A model generated the notes under the pieces. The model was not told the origin of the DNA. It did no database searches and was given only the letters and a program-made list of their open reading frames with translations. A program made the translations under genes and the position numbers. A DNA stretch of 64,000 nt from Hepsetus odoe (taxonomy: Eukaryota; Chordata; Actinopteri; Characiformes; Hepsetidae): contig CM029386.1 of assembly GCA_017165825.1 (NCBI GenBank), positions 2,207,823 to 2,271,822 on the forward strand, read 5' to 3'. Positions 49,998 to 61,319 of this stretch are shown here, piece by piece (within the stretch, counting starts at the first letter, position 1; every line of letters begins with the position of its first letter).

Positions 49998-50368
49998 CTG
50001 CAGAAAAACATGATGTAAAATAAAAAATAATAATTACACATGGACATTTTTAATCCACAATCTGAGTGTTAATCTGCTCCAGTACAGTCAGTTCTTTCTT
50101 CATTTATTATTCTGTTAATTTAACACCTCAGACAGAAGTGCTCCTGTGGATCAGGTAATACGTTGTTTGACACCAGTGATTTTATATAAACTGTATCGGT
50201 CAGTGAACAGTCTGAATCTGAGATCATATAATTTCTTAAACAGGTGTTTCTAACTACATCTGAAACATTTATGAAATTACTTTCCATTTCTAGCTCTTAC
50301 CCCCACCTCCCAAGCTTTACCCAACACAGAGAGAAAAGGCAGATTTTTACAGAACAGTGCACACATAC

Positions 50369-50383
50369 CTGACATGGTCTCCA
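50369..50383 (-). pseudogene. Signal-exon scrap of receptor copy 3
   Basis: Encodes the end METMS with the donor tcag|gtatgt. The upstream leader is lost at a poly-G run. Confidence 0.55.
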
Positions 50384-50599
50384 GACAGAGAGGGGGGGGG
50401 TTAAATTTATGATTAAAGTCTCCGTTTGAAATAATAAACTCTTCGTCACTTTCTATTAAAAAAAGATGAAGAGAGGCTTTTTATCAGTATTTTAAGGCCT
50501 CTGATCAAGAAACCAAATCTAAGAGGTTATCTAGAACTTAATTGGTCTACAATTATGTTCATATCTGCATAAATATAAGACATCTAATGAAGTATTACC

Positions 50600-51108
50600 T
50601 TTTTTAAGCTCTTCTTTAAATAAACTCGTTCTTCCTTTATAAGACTCCATCTGTCTCTCATTTCTGTCTTTATAATTTTCATAGAGATGCACTAGTCTCT
50701 CTGCCAGATGCAGTCTGATCCATTCAACATCCATGTCCTCAGCACTGAGGCTTGGTGTCACGGTCTGTCGTGCCTGTGGTTCCGGCCGGGCACGACAGAT
50801 GGCGCTCTGTTCTGACTGAGCACACCTGGGCTTGTTTAGACACAGATGTGCTTCATTGGGGCTGCTATTTAAGCCCCAGTGTGTCAGAACAGAGCGCGGT
50901 TCATTAACAAGGCCCTGCCTTACAGTTAATGGCGGCACTTTTGGTTTTGTATGTTAGTTTTTGTTAATAAAGTTACGTTTTGGAACCCTGGCTCTGCATT
51001 GGCGTCATTCGAACTCCCTGCCACCATTACACTTGGTTTGAGAGAACAGGACAGAATCACCAGCATTTACAACAAGACGAGCAGCTGGACCCACAACCTT
51101 TAAATGTG
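50600..51108 (-). pseudogene. IgV exon of a further receptor copy, disrupted by a solo LTR
   Basis: Reads SAEDMDVEWIRLHLAERLVH and RNERQMESYKGRTSLFKEEL, then is cut at the duplication edge near 50590. The first Cys region is frameshifted, and a solo LTR (50756-51031) sits in the exon. Confidence 0.7.
50756..51031 (+). repeat. Solo LTR inside an IgV exon
   Basis: 276 bases, TGTCACGG...CCATTACA, with exact CTTGG duplications (50751-50755, 51032-51036). Has the gcgctctgttctgact type arms, TATTTAAG and AATAAA near 50959. Confidence 0.85.
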
Positions 51109-51675
51109 CTAGAAAGAAAAAAAACAAAGGTTGTGTCCAGTCTCTCAAGTTTTTCTCCAGTTTTTACAAGTACAAGTAGCTGACAGTGTAGCGCTTCTCT
51201 GGAGAACTGGATGAGAGACCCCCAGTTATTGAAATTTCAAGTGTTCCCTCTATTGAAGCATCAAATATATTCAGCATATTCTTCTATATTATATGTGTTG
51301 TATGAGAGATTTGACAGTAAGGAGGGAGAAAATTACCTATACTGATTGGCTAGACAGAGAGACAGAGCTGGGAAAGATGTGCAGCAGCTCAGTGCGATTA
51401 AGTACAGAAATGGAAATGTACACACAGGTGAAAAGAGCATGTTGAGCAGTTGGAAGAACTTTGAGGGGCTGATGAATGAAGAGAATGAGAGAGAGAAGAT
51501 TGAATGATGTGAGGATAGTGAACCAGCAGATGCAGCAAATAAACAAGATGGAAGTAAGGGCAGCAATGACGAGGATGAAGAATGGATGGGCTGTTGGTCC
51601 AGATGACATACTGGTGGAAGCATGGAGGTGTTTAGGAGAGATGGTGTTGAGGAGAAGTAAGAGGATGCATGAGGG

Positions 51676-52130
51676 TGGCGGTGGTCTAGTGGTAGGGTAC
51701 TTGCCTACGGACCTCTGGATCAAGAGGTCTCCGGTTCGAATCCCACCTCTAGCACCACCACCACTCTTGCACCCTGAGCAAGACCCTTAACCCTGAGTTG
51801 CTCCAGCGGTGGCCTAGCGGTTAGGGAGTTAGCCGCATGATCGGAGGATCGGGGGTTCAAACCCCTTCCCAACAGGTTGCCCTGAGGTACTCTTGAGCAA
51901 GGTACCGTCCCCATCACTGCTCCCCGGGCTTTCAATAGCTGCCCACTGCTGCACGGGTTTGAGTGTGCATGGGTTAAATGCAGAGGTCCAATTTCGTTGT
52001 GGTTCATGTGTGCTGTGCCGTGACCTCGCAATGACAAGGGTTGTCACTTTCACTTTCCAGGGGGACTGTCCCTGTAATTAGGACCTGTAAGTCGTCCTGT
52101 AAGAGCGTCTGCTAAATTCTAAATGTAAAT
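51676..52130 (+). mobile_element. Family 1 SINE split by a family 3 SINE
   Basis: Outer SINE 51676-51797 and 52056-52130 (head gtggtctagtggtagggtac, B box ggttcgaatccc, tail aagagcgtctgctaaat). Inner SINE 51798-52055 (head gcggtggcctagcggttagg, core ctgctccccgggc, tail cgcaatgacaagggttgtca). Confidence 0.8.
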
Positions 52131-52721
52131 GAGGAGTGGAGCCGAAGTGTACTGGTACCGATTTTCAAGAATAATGGTGATGCACAAAGCTGTAGTAACT
52201 ATAGAGGGATAAAGTTGATAAGACACATTGGAAAGAGTAGTGGAAGCTAGGTTAAGAAAAGAGGTGAGGATTAGTGAACAGCAGTATGGTTTCATGCTGA
52301 GAAAGAGCACTACAGATACAATGTTTGCTCTGAGGGTGTTGATGGAGAAGAACAAAGAAGGTCAGAAAGAGCTGCATTGTGCCTTTGTGGACTTGGAGAA
52401 AGCATATGACAGGATGCCTAGAGAGGAGTTGTGGTTTTGTATAAGGAAGTCAGGAGTAGCAGTGACAGTGGTGAGTTCTTCAGTAAGAGGGATGGATGCA
52501 TTTAAGGCAGAGATTAGACAAGCCTAGACAGGAGTCCATGTGGACCATGATGTTTGCTGATGAAATTGTGATCTGCAGTGAAAGTAGGGAGCAGCCTGAG
52601 GAGAGATGGAGAGATGAAGATCTGCTCTAGAGAGGAGAGGAATGAAAGAGAGATTGATAAAGATAGATTAAACAAGTGTTAATGAAAGGGAGGAAAGTGG
52701 AGTGATTATGATGCAGGGAGT

Positions 52722-53312
52722 GTCGTGGAAAATTGAGGTGTGAGCCTAAGTCTGAAACTTTTTCTAAGTCAGAAACCAAACAAAGTCAAAAATCAAGCGA
52801 AGTCAGAGAGATGCAGCACAACCAATTTACTGAAGAGTTTCAGTGGCGTGGTCCCGTGGGAGCAGCTCCCAATGCCCATCCCAACGTTGGACTTTAAATA
52901 CATTTCAAACCCCTTTAACATTTGCATAAATCCATCCCATTATTAGTTTTCCACCAATAATATTCAGTGCTGTCATGATTGAAACCTCAGTTCCCCACCT
53001 TTGCTCCTTTCCCACCATTAGACTTAGGCCTTCTCATGGTCCACCTTCCTGCCTTGTCTACCACCTATATTTCAAGGCATCCTCCCATCCAGGCCCCCAC
53101 TTAAAAGTGTTTTTTCACAGATGTGTCCCCTATTTTATGAGTGCAGCTGCCTAAGCAGAGCTGTAACTCTTTCCTACTGGATGTTTCCTGGGGGGCTTCT
53201 AGGGTCAGATTTTCCTGGGGGCTCCTGGGGTCAGATTCTAGGTCAACAAACTCTGTGACCTCAGGAATGTGAGGCACTGTGAGACAGGGACAAAAGTAAA
53301 GGGATTTTCACT
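52722..53312 (-). repeat. Probable solo LTR of another retroelement
   Basis: Interrupts the RTE sequence between 'atgcagggag' and 'gaggtaacaaagg'. On the minus strand it runs from about TGAAAATCCC to CCACGACA and holds a GTATTTAAAG box near 52890. No clear target duplication, so the boundary and class are uncertain. Confidence 0.4.
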
Positions 53313-54097
53313 AAAGGAGCAGAGGTAACAAAGGTGGAGGATTTTAAATACTTGGGATCAACAGTTCAGAGTAACAGTAAGTGTGGAAGAGAGGTGAAGA
53401 AGAGTGCAGGCAGGTTGGAATGGGTGGAGAAGAGTGGCTGGAGTTATTTGTGTCAGACGGGTACCAGTGAGAGTAAAAGGGAAGGTTTACAGGAGAGTTG
53501 TGAGGCCAGCTATGTTGTATGGGTTGGAAATGGTGGCACTGACGAAAAGACAGGAGGCGGAGCTGGAGGTGTCAGAGTTAAAGATGCTGAGATTTTTGTC
53601 AGGTTTGATGAGGATGGACAGGATTAGAAATGAGTATATTAGAGGGACAGCTCAGGTTAGAGATTTTGGAGACAAAGTGAAAGAAGGTTGTGTTGGTTTG
53701 GACATGTCCAGAAGAGGGACGAGGAGTATGTCTGAATTACCACACTAATCTCACATTGTAACACCTTCATTTCTCCTTGAACTCCTTTATTAACACCTGT
53801 CTTCGTTTCTCCTGCCTTTTATAAATACTTTATAAATAGAATTAAGTACTTTTATAAATGGAAACTGAAATTCTGGAGTACTTCACTCTGTGATCAACAT
53901 GCCACATTTCAGGCCTGTATTTTATGTTTTTTACTTCCTTAGTCTATTATGAATCCTGAAGTCACACTAATGTAATATTTCTGAATTAATAAAAACTGAA
54001 TGAGAAAAAGAATGTATTTGTAACTCACTGATGAATTATCTTGTTCAACAAATACAACATTAAATGAATGAAACTGAAATAATCAGTCAGTCAGTCA

Positions 54098-54345
54098 GTT
54101 TCTGCCGCTTTGTCCCAAATGGGGACATGGGTTGGGTGCTGGAGTCCATCCCAGCTCACACAGGACGAAGGACTGGGGACACACCCTGGACAGGTCGCCA
54201 GCCCATCACAGGGAGGAGCATGACAGGGACGGCACATTGCTCAAGGGTACCTCAGGGCAACCTATCGGGAAGGGGTTCAAACCCCCGATCCTCTGATCAT
54301 GGGGCCAACGCCCGAACCACTAGGCCACCACTGCTGCCCCAACTG
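54098..54345 (-). mobile_element. tRNA-derived SINE, family 2
   Basis: Tail at left (tctgccgctttgtcccaaa), head at right. Preceded by a short (cagt)n run. Confidence 0.8.
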
Positions 54346-54395
54346 CAATAATAATATTCACAATTTTAAGAATTATTCAGACTGTTACCACTCAC

Positions 54396-54969
54396 TTTTG
54401 ACTTCAACATGGACAGTGGTGTCTTCATTCCAGGACTCTGATAAACTCCTTCATAATACAGCTGAGAGTCTCAGTGAAGTGTTTCCTTTCTTCAGTTCTT
54501 CTTTAAACAGAGCTGTTCTTCCTCTGTAAGACTTTATCTGTCTCTCATTTCTGTCTTCATGAAATGACATACAGATGAACTCATTTTTCAGTTGACAGAC
54601 CAAGTCTGATCCACTCCACCATCATATCCACCCATCCATCCATTATCTGCCGCTTGTCCCAAACGGGGTCGCGGGGGAGTGCTGGTGTCCAACCCAGTGC
54701 ACACAGGGCGAGGAAGGGGGACGCACCCTGGACAGGTCGCCAGCCCATCGCAGGGAGGAGCGGGACGGGGACGGTACCTTGCTCAACCCATTGGGAAGGG
54801 GTTCGAACCCCCAATCCTCCGATCATGTGGCCGACGCCCTAACCACTAGGCCACCGCTGCCCCCACCATCATATCCTCAGCACTAATGTTGGGTTGGAGA
54901 GAACAGGGCAGAACCAGATCTTGGTTTTAACATCAAGAGGAGCAGCTGGACCAACAACCTTAAAGTGTT
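54396..54969 (-). pseudogene. IgV exon of receptor copy 4, disrupted
   Basis: Acceptor at 54969 and donor at 54396. Its 5' half is the duplicated segment with the SINE (54627-54867); the 3' half resembles the intact 41794-42150 exon but has lost the bases encoding the second conserved Cys region. Confidence 0.7.
54627..54867 (-). mobile_element. tRNA-derived SINE, family 2 (duplicated)
   Basis: Same insertion site and near-identical sequence to 49651-49893. Confidence 0.85.
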
Positions 54970-55340
54970 CTGCAGAAAAACATGATGTAAAATAAAAAAT
55001 AATAATTACACATGGACATTTTTAATCCACAATCTGAGTGTTAATCTGCTCCAGTACAGTCAGTTCTTTCTTCATTTATTATTCTGTTAATTTAACACCT
55101 CAGACAGAAGTGCTCCTGTGGATCAGGTAATACGTTGTTTGACACCAGTGATTTTATATAAACTGTATCGGTCAGTGAACAGTCTGAATCTGAGATCATA
55201 TAATTTCTTAAACAGGTGTTTCTAACTACATCTGAAACATTTATGAAATTACTTTCCATTTCTAGCTTTTACCCCCACCTCCCAAGCTTTACCCAACACA
55301 GAGAGAAAAGGCAGATTTTTACAGAACAGTGCACACATAC

Positions 55341-55357
55341 CTGACATGGTCTCCAGA
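55341..55357 (-). pseudogene. Signal-exon scrap of receptor copy 4
   Basis: Encodes METMS plus donor, identical to 50369-50383 through the duplication. Confidence 0.55.
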
Positions 55358-55563
55358 CAGAGAGGGGGGGGGGTTAAATTTATGATTAAAGTCTCCGTTT
55401 GAAATAATAAACTCTTCGTCACTTTCTATTAAAAAAAGATGAAGAGAGGCTTTTTATCAGTATTTTAAGGCCTCTGATCAAGAAACCAAATCTAAGAGGT
55501 TATCTAGAACTTAATTGGTCTACAATTATGTTCATATCTGCATAAATATAAGACATCTAATGA

Positions 55564-55740
55564 GATTTCAGTCTGGGTTTCAGCCTCTTCACAGCGCTGA
55601 AGCAGCTCCAGTAAATCTTTGTACCACTGCCAGTATTTCTTTCCTTTCTGCAGCATTTGACACAACAGATCACACCATCATATCAGACAGACTAGAAAAC
55701 CTGGTAACAGGAAGAGCCCTTAAAGCCCATAAAGCATTTA
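55564..55740 (+). mobile_element. CR1/Rex1-like RT scrap
   Basis: Reads FDTTDHTIISDRLENL. Counterpart of 2690-2870 in inverted position. Confidence 0.6.
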
Positions 55741-56163
55741 ACTGATATAAAGCATTTAACTGATCACTACAACAACTCCAGGAGGTGATCGGAGACACAT
55801 TCACATCATACCAGAGTAGATTCATGTGTTTCTCCATTACAGATCTGAACATATAAACACCTTGTAGTGGAAGATATGAAGTGAATTTTGGTAAAAGACT
55901 TAAACAAGATGCTTAAAATAAAAGAAATCAAATACAAACTAAAAAATTAGAATATTTAATTTTTCAGATTATCTATATTAGAAAGTTTTTATTTCAGTAT
56001 AAAATAAGACTCCAAAGACAAAGCTCATTCTTATTCTGAATTTAGTGATCACCTGACTTCACCTGTACTGGGTTCAGTCTGAGAGTGTGATTCTCACTGA
56101 CACTCTTTTCCACAAGCAGTAAAGCAGTAATAATCTCCATTAAAACCCTGAGAGAAGAGTTAC

Positions 56164-56260
56164 CTGTTTCTGGGAGGAGAGTTTTTTTTCTTCTTTCAGA
56201 GCCTTCAGTTAGAAAAGTTCAGCTCTGCCTCGACTGAAGATCAGACTGAATAAGTTTTTC
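56164..56260 (-). other. Putative non-coding first exon of the minus-strand receptor locus
   Basis: Minus-strand match to 1880-1967, including the donor gaaacag|gtaact. Suggests a promoter area upstream, near the GT run at 56348. Confidence 0.45.
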
Positions 56261-56347
56261 TTCAGAAACTCTGAACAGGTTGGGTCACATTTCAATCACA
56301 TCAGAAGATTATCTAACATCCAATCAAATGAAACTACAAACATGAAT

Positions 56348-56428
<81 letters not shown>
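56348..56428. repeat. (GT)n microsatellite
   Basis: Long GT run, counterpart of the CA run at 1736-1784. Confidence 0.95.
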
Positions 56429-56874
56429 ATTAGAAAAAGTGAGAGATATAAGAGCACAAGAATCTGTAAGAAGACTAATGTTTAGGTCACTGATCAACAG
56501 AAGAAGAAAAGAGAATATTGAGTTCTGTGGATTTTGATCTCTATAGTGTAATGGTCCAGTTCCTGCACAAGCTCCAGCTCCTTTCCCCCAGAGAGCTGAT
56601 CTTCCATGGGACCAGGAATGAAGCTATACTGTTCTGGGACACAACTTAACAGCGAGCTTTGATCAAGCTTTTATTCTCCATTGTTGAGGTTAAACGGGAT
56701 GACCATGTTACACAGGGTAACAGTGACCTGAAACCAGATGTTCTTTATCTTTAAAACTGTGTTAGTAAGTTTGCGGGAACACATTGCACAACCAGACCTC
56801 CTCTTTCCACAGGAGATCACCACAGCAGATCTGTTTTCATTTCTTCCTTTCCTCTGCATCTTCCTCCTTCAAAC

Positions 56875-57935
56875 TGACCTGCATGTCCTCTCTCACCACG
56901 TCCATAAACCTCCTCTTTGGTCTTCCTCTTTTCCTCTTCCCTGGTGGCTCCATCTTCAACAACGTCCTCCCAGTATGATCCTCATCTCTCCTCTGGACAT
57001 GTCCAAATCCACGCAACCTTGGTTCTCTAACTTTGTCTCCAAAACATCTAACTTGAGCTGTCCCTCTTATATGCTCATTCCTAATCTCTAATCGGACCTA
57101 ATCTAGTCCATTCTCATCACTCCAAAAGAAATTCTCAGCACTTTTAACTCTGACAACTCCAGCTCTGCCCCCTGTCTTTTTGGCAGTGCCACCATCTCCA
57201 ACCCGTACAACATAGCTGGTCTCACTACTGTCCTGTACATTTACATATATGGCATTTAGCAGACGCCCAGAGAAACTTACAATTCCTGATTACAGGGACT
57301 TTCCCTCTAATCAGGTGTTGTAAGTTGCTCTGAGCGCCTGGAGCAACTTGGGCTTAAAGGTTTTGCTCAGGAACCCAATGGTGGTATTGCTGGAAGTGGG
57401 ATTTGAACTGGTGGTCTCTTGGTCCATAGATGAGTATACTACCACTAAACCAGCACCTTCTGATCACCACCACTCCTTCTGACCTTCTCTGTACTTCTCC
57501 ATCCATCAACCTGTCCATTAAAATCTGCACCAGTCACCATGCTCTTTTCCCTGGGTTCACTCTCCATCACTTCATCTAACTAAGTCCAGAATTCTTCTTT
57601 CTCCTCCATCACACAACCAACTTGTGGAGCATAAGCACTAACAACATTCATCATCACACCTTCAACTTCCAGCTTCAAACTCATCACCCTCCCTGACACC
57701 CTCTTCACCTCCAAAACACTCTCCAATTACTACCCCTCCATCTAGTCTCTCACACACACAGAATGTCAACCTTCCTTCTCTCCATCACATCAGCTCATTC
57801 TCTACCTTTACCAGTCATGCTGTAAACCAGTGGCCTGGTTAACCCAGCCAGTCAGGAAGGGCATCGCATGTAAAACTTTTGCCTAATCAATATGCAGACG
57901 ATACAGAATTCCATACCGGATCGGTCGAGACCCGG
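56875..57935 (-). mobile_element. RTE-type LINE copy 6
   Basis: On the minus strand it encodes the C-terminal GHVQRRDEDHTG-like region and upstream pieces in broken frames. Internally deleted and interrupted by a family 1 SINE (57237-57460). Confidence 0.65.
57237..57460 (-). mobile_element. tRNA-derived SINE, family 1
   Basis: Tail ggcatttagcagacgc at left, head at right. Some internal duplication near 'gttgctctgagcgcctgg'. Confidence 0.7.
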
Positions 57936-58122
57936 GTTAACAACCGCCAACATTAAAAATCCCAACTCTCACTTCTGCTCTCCAACCCTTCTTTCCCTTC
58001 TTTCCTCCCTCTGGACATGCCTTCCTCCTCCTCTTCTCCTTTGGCCAACAGTAGCCCAGTCTCTGGTGGCAGTTGTTAACCCGGGTCTCGACCGATCCGG
58101 TATGGAATTCTGTATCGTCTGT
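57897..58122. repeat. Inverted repeat, about 52-bp arms
   Basis: Arms at 57897-57948 and 58069-58122, both containing 'aattccataccggatcggtc' or its reverse complement and 'cgagacccgggttaacaac', separated by about 120 bases. The arm sequence is also RTE-linked. Confidence 0.8.
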
Positions 58123-58319
58123 GTTTCACCCCAGCTCTGCAGCCCCGTCTCCTCCTGTAGTTCTCTGGGGATCTCTGCTCTCTTGCCGGGCTGTATCGGC
58201 TGGTTGCTCAGCGCCAGCAGCTGATCAGGGTGTAAACAATGAACCCATGGTCTGGTGACTCACCGCGTGCAGGGTAAAACAGTCCGTAAACGATAGATAA
58301 TCCGGATATTATAGTTATG

Positions 58320-59600
58320 GACATAATGTGTAGACTCCCAGCTTTATTTGAGGGGATCCACATTCAAACTGGAGGAAGGGTTCAGGAGTTCCTTAACTTG
58401 TGCCACCCTCTTCATAAAGGGACCAAAAGTAATTGGACAGTTGACTCAAGCGCCATTTCATGGGCAGGTCTGGGTAATTCCTTCGTTATGTCATTATTAA
58501 TGAAGGCCTGGATTTGATTTGACTGGAGTTGATCTGAAGTGTGGTGTTTGCATGTGGAAGATTTTGCTGTGAACAGACAGCATGCGGTTAAAGGAGATCA
58601 CCTCTCCATGCAGGAGAAACAAGCCATCCTAAAGCTGCGAAAACAGAAAACATCTGAGAAATTGCTACAATATTGGGAGCGGCAAAATTTACAGTTTGGT
58701 ACATTCTGAGAAAGAAAGAAAGAAAGCACTGGTGAACTCAGAAATGCTGAAAGACCTGGATGTGAAAGTGAAAGTGACAACCCTTGTCATTGCGAGGTCA
58801 CATCACAGGGGGCAGCTATTGAAAGAAAAGACTGCATGAAAGTGAATACAGAGGGTGCACTACAAGGTGCAAGACACTCATAAGCCTCAAGAATAGAAAG
58901 GCTAGACTGGACTTCGCTAAAATCTAACAAAGCCAGCACAGTTCTGGAAAAACATTCTTTGGACAAAAGAAACCAAGATCAATCTCTCTTTTGTGGTAAT
59001 GAACAGAACCAAAATTAGAGAAAAGTTGTCTCTGTCCAAATATTTCTGGACTTAACTGTCTATCCTACACTCTCAGAGTCTGTCTAGGTCTGCGGGACCT
59101 ACAGGCTGCACTTGTTTCGTGGACCTGAAACACAACTTCTGTGTTAACTGGGGAAGTAAGTCCACTTCACTGTTCACTCCTGAGGAGTGTAAAGTTTTGA
59201 TCACTCAGGTGAAACCTGACAGCATGTGCAGGAGTTTAAAATGAAGCTCCATACAGAACAGAACAACTCAAACCACTGACTCAAAACACTGACTCTAGAG
59301 TGATTAAGTTTTAAGTTTTAACAAATCAGAACAAGTCGAAGAAATGCTTCCTTTTGGCCAATAGAAAGAAAGCATCAGCGCTCTGTCTGTGAGTGTTTTT
59401 CATGTTCTTCTACCTGCTGATGAACGTGTCCGTGAGCGTGTTTCACTGAAACAAAAACCAAACACACCCAACAGTGCAGTGACAGTACAATACAACAGAT
59501 CAATACAGAGTTTTTCACTGCATGTCAGTCACTGAGGCTCAGCTTCATACTTATTCTTTATTTTTTAATTTATTTTATTACAGATGTTATTTACACCCTC
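58320..59600. other. Mostly unrecognised; SINE 3' scrap at 58755-58830
   Basis: The scrap 'agtgacaacccttgtcattgcg' is the minus-strand tail of family 3 SINEs. The stretch before 59060 has Tc1-like phrases (caaagccagcacagttctgg) but no clear element boundaries. Confidence 0.4.
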
Positions 59601-59609
59601 TTTTATACA

Positions 59610-60168
59610 CAGTACTGTGCAAAAGTTTTAGGCAGGTGTGAAAAAATGCTGTAAACAAAGAATGCTTTCAGAAATGGAAGTGTTGATCATTTATTTTCAT
59701 CAATCAACAAAATGCAGTGAATGAACAAAAGAGAAATCTAAATCAGATCAATATCTGGTGTGACCACCCTTTGCCTTCAAAACAGCATCAGTTCTTCTAG
59801 GTACACTTGCACACAGTTTTTGAATGAACTCGGCTGGTAGGTTGTTCCAAACATGACTGTGTTTCAACCTCCGTGTGACATTGATGATCATCATTACCTG
59901 TTTGATAAAACTGGTTGATCAGACACCGAATATAATCCTACAGAATCCCTGACTTTGTGCAAGTGTACCTAGAAGAGCTGATGCTGGTCTGAAGGCAAAA
60001 GGTAGTAACACCAAATATTGATCTGATTTAGATTTTTCTTTTGTTCGCTCACTTTGCATTTTGTAAATTGATAAAAATAAACAATCATTATTTATATTTC
60101 TGAAAGCATTCTTTGTTTACAGCATTTTTTCACACCTGCCTAAAACTTTTGCACAGTACTGTATATCC
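59610..60168. mobile_element. Tc1-like MITE with long inverted arms
   Basis: Both ends read cagtactgtgcaaaagtttt (the right end inverted), and similarity continues inward through 'gctgtaaacaaagaatgctt' and 'gtgtacctagaaga'. The whole element is a near-palindrome next to TA-rich flanks. No transposase. Confidence 0.75.
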
Positions 60169-60769
60169 GCCACTAAGGGAAGTGATCTCAGTCTCAGTTA
60201 GTACTACCAATTTCTTCAGGCTACTAGTACGAGCATGTCTAACCTTTACCACTTCATTGTCTTCTTATCATATATTCTAAGAGCACAGTCAGGCAGAATA
60301 CCCATCTTTACTGAAAACATCTGTAAACTTTACAAGACCCTGAACTGGCTTGTGTCAAATCATAAGTCATGTTAGTGTGAAGTGCTGTTCCAAGCATTAT
60401 TTCCAAAACAGATGATGATGATGGTGAGAAGAGGCCGAGGGTAAAGATCAGAGATACACTCACAGTTCTGAAAGTCAGTTTTTGAACTGTATTGAAGTCG
60501 TGTGATGATCTGAACAGCTTGTGATTATCTGCAGATTGTTTTTGTGTGTAGATGAAAGGGGGTCAGGCTGCAGCGAGGGCCATCAGGGCCGTAGATGGAA
60601 CGGCCGTAGATGGAACGGACTATACAGTGGGAAACCCTCCAGATGTGCGGTGTACCTCATTAAACTCTCAGTTTATTACATTTTTGTGTCTGTTATGATC
60701 TACTGACCCTCTCAGTTATTGTAATTATAATGGAGAGCAGTTGGCTATGACTGATTAAACCAAAGACCT

Positions 60770-61085
60770 AATATAGGGTGGCCCTCCCTCTCCCCCGTTT
60801 CTCAACATAACTGTCCTCTCTCTCTTTGGGTGGGAAGGTTTGTCCTCCCTCTCCCCCATCACTCAGTATAATTGTCCTCTCACTCTCTGGGTGGGTAGGG
60901 TGGTCCTCCCTCTCCCCCATCACTCAGTATAACTGTCCTCCCTCTCCCCCATCACTCAGTATAACTGTCCTCTCTCTCTTTGGGTGAGTAGGGTGGTCCT
61001 CCCTCTCCCCCATCCCTCAGTATAACTGTCCTCTCTCTCTCTGGGTGGGTAGGGTGGTCCTCCCCCTCCCCCATCACTCAATCAT
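60770..61085. repeat. Minisatellite, units about 60 bp
   Basis: About five imperfect units of 'ggtcctccctctcccccatc' followed by 'actcagtataactgtcctctctct' and 'gggtgggtagggt'. One unit is shortened. Confidence 0.85.
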
Positions 61086-61319
61086 TTTTCTTGCTTCCTC
61101 CAGATGTTAATTCTGGCTCCTCGCAGGACTTTGCTCATCTCATAGGATCCCGTCTCCTTCACCTTCGAGCTGAGGGACAAGGGCAAGTTCAGCTTCAGAC
61201 TCCCAACTTTCTGTGAGCTGCTGTGTCTAAAACTTATTCTAACACGTGTTTGTGCGGCAGAAAGACACTGTATCTGTGGTTTTTTACAATATTTCAGATA
61301 CAGATTATTAACTCTCATA

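Larger units (their letters stand above)
49606..50589. repeat. Segmental duplication, left copy (about 1 kb)
   Basis: Nearly identical to 54581-55563 over its whole length, covering the 5' half of an IgV exon with its SINE, the intron and a signal-exon scrap. Differences are a handful of substitutions, a few bases in the SINE and a poly-G length change. Confidence 0.85.
51335..53755 (+). mobile_element. RTE-type LINE copy 5, with nested insertions
   Basis: Encodes an RT N-part (MEVRAAMTRMKNGWAVGPDD), RISEQQYGFMLRKSTTDTMF, AFVDLEKAYDRMPREELW, a degenerate FADD region (52550) and the C-terminal VSELKMLRFLSGLMRMDRIR. SINEs (51676-52130) and an LTR-like insertion (52722-53312) interrupt it. Confidence 0.75.
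54581..55563. repeat. Segmental duplication, right copy (about 1 kb)
   Basis: Partner of 49606-50589. The junctions fall inside an IgV exon on the left and at 'gacatctaatga' on the right. Confidence 0.85.

Noticed and set aside
61082..61318. 78-codon minus-strand frame
   Set aside because: No recognised motif, no splice or promoter context, borders a minisatellite.
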